NCBI GenBank assembly: GCA_003427395.1
Contig: BFEA01000034.1
Location: 1-21,235 of the forward strand
Length of the DNA stretch: 21,235 nucleotides
Source of the DNA: Chara braunii
Taxonomy: Eukaryota > Streptophyta > Charophyceae > Charales > Characeae
Direction: 5' to 3'
Position numbers and translations under genes: made by a program. Below the pieces are notes generated by a model, which made no database searches, had not been told where the DNA came from, and was given only the letters and a program-made list of their open reading frames with translations. How positions within the stretch are numbered: the stretch's first letter is position 1; each line of letters opens with the position of its first letter. Shown one piece after another: positions 18,957 through 21,235 of this stretch.

Positions 18957-19405
18957 GGCTGCTTTGAGACATCTGAAGCATGTGTTGACACACCATGAGG
19001 TCTTGAAACTTCCTGATCCTGACAAACCTTTTGTAGTAACTACAGATGTCAGCTAATATGGCATAGGCGCCGTACTTGCACAGCAGGAGGGGAAGAAGTT
19101 GAGACCAGTAGAGTACATGTCCAAAAAGATGCCCTCTAAGAAGTTGGCTAAGTCCACCTATGAGAAGGAGCTCTATGAGATCTACAAGGCGCTCACCCAT
19201 TGGAGGCACTATCTCCTTGGGAGATTCTTCTATGTCAGGACTGATCATCAGACCCTGAAGTGGATGAGAACCCAGCCTGTGCTCTCCGACGCTATGAAGC
19301 GTTGGATTGAAGTCATAGAGCAGTATGACTTTGAGCCCCAGTACATCAAGGGCGAGTACAACAAGGTTGTTGACACGCTGTCGCGTAGACCAGATTTCTC
19401 CGGTG
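18952..19405 (+). pseudogene. pol (RNase H): RNase H domain of pol, one in-frame stop
   Basis: This domain degrades the RNA strand of the RNA-DNA hybrid during reverse transcription. In frame 1, CEAALRHLKHVLTHHEVLKL is followed by the first catalytic segment TTDVS (Asp 19045-19047), an in-frame TAA at 19054 where the family has Gln (DASQYGIGAVL), then AVLAQQEGKKLRPVEYMSKK. The second acidic residue lies in TYEKELYEIYKAL (Glu 19168) and the third in YVRTDHQTLKWM (Asp 19243). The domain closes with VIEQYDFEPQYIKGEYNKVVDTLSR, the usual C-terminal motif before integrase (family: N.VADALSR). Apart from the stop it is well preserved, and it is in frame with the integrase that follows. Confidence 0.85.
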
Positions 19406-20373
19406 CGCTGATCACAGAGTTTGGGCTTGCGGACGATGTTACTCACTCTCTGGTGGAAGCCTACCGCGAGGATCAGTTTATGTCCGAGATCATTCGCAGA
19501 CTCGAGGCGAATGACAAAATTACTTCTTTCGAGTTTGAGTTGGTCAACGGTCTGCTATTCCTTGAGAAGGCCTGGAATAAACGTTTGTGTGTTCCCAATA
19601 GGGAGTTTTTGCGTAGTTTGTTTTTAGGTGAGTGTCATGATGCCACCGGATATTTTGGCTTCAAGAAGACTGCAGCCAATCTGCTGCAGCGGTTCTGGTG
19701 GCCCATGATGATGAGAGATGCCAAGCTGTACGTGGAGACTTGTCAGGTCTGTCAAAGAGACAAGCCCTGTACACAGGCCCCTCTTGGGCTCCTCAAGCCC
19801 CTTCCGATACCGGAAAGGCCCGGTGAGAGCCTGTCCATGGACTTCATGGACACACTGGTCACCAGCAAGAGTGGAATGAGACACATCTTTGTCATTGGGG
19901 ATAGGTTTAGTAAGTATGCCAGGTTAGTTGCAATGTCTGAAACAACAAAGACTGAGTACGTCATTAGACTATTGAAGGAGAACTGGGTCAGAGATTTTGG
20001 ATTACCAAAGTCTATCGTGAGTGACCGAGATGTCAGGTTCACTAGCGAATTGTGGAAGGCTGCAGCTGCAGAACAGGGGACACAGCTGCAGATGACCTCT
20101 GGGAACCACCCAGAGGCCAACGGCCAAGCAGAGCAGCTGAATCGCGTTGTACAACACCTGCTGCGGCATTACATCAAGCCCAACCAGGTGGACTGGGATG
20201 AGAAGCTTGCTCTCATCACCAGTTTGTGCAACAACGTTGTGCACAACGCCACAGGGGTGAGCCCTAACAGTCTACCACTAACTTTCAAGCCTAGACTGCC
20301 CCTGGACTTTCTATTACCTGAGAACCAGCAAACTGCTGCACCGGGTACACTAGAATTTGCTTATCGAGATTAA
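19406..20373 (+). pseudogene. pol (integrase): Integrase of pol, near-intact core
   Basis: Integrase inserts the DNA copy into the host genome. The N-terminal zinc-binding motif is H (19636), then four residues, then Tyr (TAT, 19651) where the family has the second His, then TCQVC (Cys 19741 and 19750). It is therefore HHCC with one His lost by a C-to-T change. The catalytic core has Asp in SMDFMD (19840), Asp in VSDRDVRF (20023) and Glu in GQAEQLNR (20131). The second Asp and the Glu are separated by exactly 35 residues, the D,D35E signature. The frame is open for 424 codons from 19099 to a TAA at 20371. That stop is again a likely Gln codon changed by C-to-T, because similar sequence reads on after it in the same frame. 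This is the best-preserved part of the element. Confidence 0.9.
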
Positions 20374-20942
20374 CAAATGGTGCAGCAGGCAGTGGAACAA
20401 ATGCAGAAAGCACAGGCGGCAATGATAGAGTCTGAGAACAAACACCGCCGCCCGTCCACATTTCAGGTAGGGGAGTCTGGGTCAAGTCCTCAGAACTGGG
20501 ACAGGAGCACGGAATCTCCCGTAAGCTCAAGCCACAGTACTTTGGACCATGGGAAGTTTTAGATGTCGTTGGGGATGAACCGGATGGTCCTTATCTTGTT
20601 CGCATCCCTGGTCACCTACGCACATATCCGGTATTTCACGCCTCAAAGCTTGCACCGTCCAGAGAAACTGATTAGTTTCCCTCTCGTCGCTCTATCATGC
20701 CCCCAACCATGGATGGAGAGGTTGACATCGACGACATCGTTGATCATAGGGAGATGCCAGTTCCAAGACCGACAGGCAGAGGACATCCTCCGAAACCGAA
20801 GCTGCAGTACAGAATTCGGTTCAGACATCACATGGATCCAAAGGAGGATCGATGGTTCACCAGGGAGGAACTGATGCAGACCGCTTCTGTTACATACTTC
20901 AATGAGTATGGGCAGAACCAAAGATCAACCAATGTAGGATGA
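20374..20942 (+). pseudogene. pol (chromodomain-like): Integrase C-terminal and chromodomain-like tail
   Basis: After the stop at 20371 the frame continues (MVQQAVEQMQKAQAAMIESE, then HRRPSTFQVG) into a lost-base shift near 20466-20475. Frame 0 then reads as the beta-barrel-like integrase C-terminal region (VWVKSSELGQEHGISRKLK, then FGPWEVLDVVGDEPDGPYLV and HLRTYPVFHASKLAP). A TAG at 20673 breaks it. The remainder (20697-20942) ends in LQYRIRFRHHMDPKEDRWF and TREELMQTA. That spacing of aromatic and hydrophobic residues matches the YLVKWKG...W.....L pattern of the chromodomain carried by chromoviruses, which targets integration to heterochromatin. The domain assignment is tentative because key aromatic residues are replaced. 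Confidence 0.65.
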
Positions 20943-21235
20943 GCATATATGCAGCGGAAGTCTGATAAACAGACTGATTCACATAGAGTGACTCACATAG
21001 CATCACTCCACACACATACAATCGTGAGATGGTGGGGTCTGAGCCATACAAAGAAGGTGCTCAGCCCCGTACACAACATACACAGATGAATGGGGGAGGA
21101 GAGACGAAGGAGGTGGGGCAGGTAGACAGCACTGAAAGTCATCGAGATAGAATCTGATAGGTCACCGATATGGTAGTCCAAAATGTCATCCAACAAGATC
21201 AAAATGTCGAGGACAATAGGTCACCAATGTCGGAG
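20943..21235 (+). other. 3' untranslated region of the retroelement
   Basis: Non-coding sequence follows the last pol stop. A purine-rich stretch at 21091-21119 (TGGGGGAGGAGAGACGAAGG onward) could be the polypurine tract that primes plus-strand synthesis, normally found just before the 3' LTR. The ten bases ATAGGTCACC occur at 21157 and again at 21216. No segment here matches the upstream half of the window, so the 3' LTR is not demonstrated. The final TGTCGGAG (21228-21235) has an LTR-like TG start but is too short to judge. Confidence 0.45.
21091..21119 (+). promoter_or_regulatory. Candidate polypurine tract
   Basis: Of 29 bases, all but three are A or G. The tract lies about 150 bases after the pol stop, on the strand and side where the plus-strand primer of an LTR retrotransposon is expected. 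Support would require an LTR starting with TG immediately after it. The next bases are CAGGTAGACAGC, which do not begin with TG, so the assignment is weak. Confidence 0.3.

Larger units (their letters stand above)
15344..20942 (+). mobile_element. Decayed Ty3/gypsy (chromovirus-like) LTR retrotransposon, coding part
   Basis: Gag, protease, reverse transcriptase, RNase H, integrase and a chromodomain-like tail follow in that order on one strand. Integrase after RNase H is the Ty3/gypsy arrangement and excludes Ty1/copia. The copy is non-functional, with in-frame stops at 15938, 16052, 16109, 19054, 20371 and 20673. Frame changes fall near 17413-17441, 18040-18062, 18100-18113, 18531-18536, 18624-18628, 18795-18804, 18946-18952 and 20466-20475. 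Flanking LTRs were not identified; the 3' one is at or beyond the window edge. The element would have replicated through an RNA copy in cytoplasmic particles; the host is probably a plant or streptophyte alga. Confidence 0.9.

Noticed and set aside
18898-19446. 182-codon minus-strand frame inside pol
   Set aside because: It is antisense to well-supported RNase H coding sequence on the plus strand and has no domain of its own; a shadow frame.

Overview
The window looks like repeat-rich intergenic DNA of a eukaryote with a plant-type genome. The evidence is a Ty3/gypsy LTR retrotransposon with a chromodomain-like tail, a hAT-like non-autonomous DNA transposon, tRNA-derived (SINE-like) promoter modules, several A/T homopolymer tracts and ATC microsatellites. 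There is no operon-like gene packing and no intact gene. My best guess at the host is a streptophyte, possibly a charophyte alga such as Chara. That rests on the general look of the gag and pol proteins from memory and is not proven by the sequence. Four ambiguous bases (N) at 2790, 2791, 2806 and 2985 fit a draft assembly.

Layout. Bases 1-3590 hold no recognisable gene: an A-rich tract, a T20 tract, GGCC-rich patches and a small perfect hairpin. Bases 3594-4310 hold two minus-strand tRNA-like modules, probably SINE heads. Bases 4310-6900 show only simple repeats and an 11-bp minisatellite. Bases 6918-8041 hold three diverged direct copies of a C-rich repeat of about 0.5 kb; a fourth copy lies inverted at 11706-11926. 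Bases 8042-10430 hold a GC-rich patch with a hairpin, an A tract, an ATC microsatellite and a degenerate minisatellite. An AT-rich block (10430-11690) carries a 689-bp hAT-like element (10767-11455) with an exact 8-bp target duplication, matching 8-bp termini and 14 copies of TCCGGA. Bases 11930-14060 hold an ATC microsatellite, a direct-repeat/hairpin cluster and a GGCC-rich patch.

The last third (about 14060 or 14700 to the window end) is one decayed Ty3/gypsy element on the + strand, in the order gag, protease, reverse transcriptase, RNase H, integrase, chromodomain-like tail. Domain order and many catalytic residues are intact (integrase spacing is exactly D,D35E), but the copy is dead. 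There are six in-frame stops, all explicable as C-to-T changes of Gln or Arg codons, and at least eight frame changes, including small deletions inside the reverse transcriptase. A good TATA box lies at 14716 and an initiator-Met-tRNA-like primer-binding site at 14063; these imply different 5' boundaries. No LTR pair is visible, and the 3' LTR, if present, lies at or beyond the right edge.

No cellular pathway is encoded. The interest lies in the nested mobile elements: the TCCGGA-arrayed hAT-like element, the four-copy unclassified repeat, the paired tRNA-like modules, and the retroelement's decay pattern.
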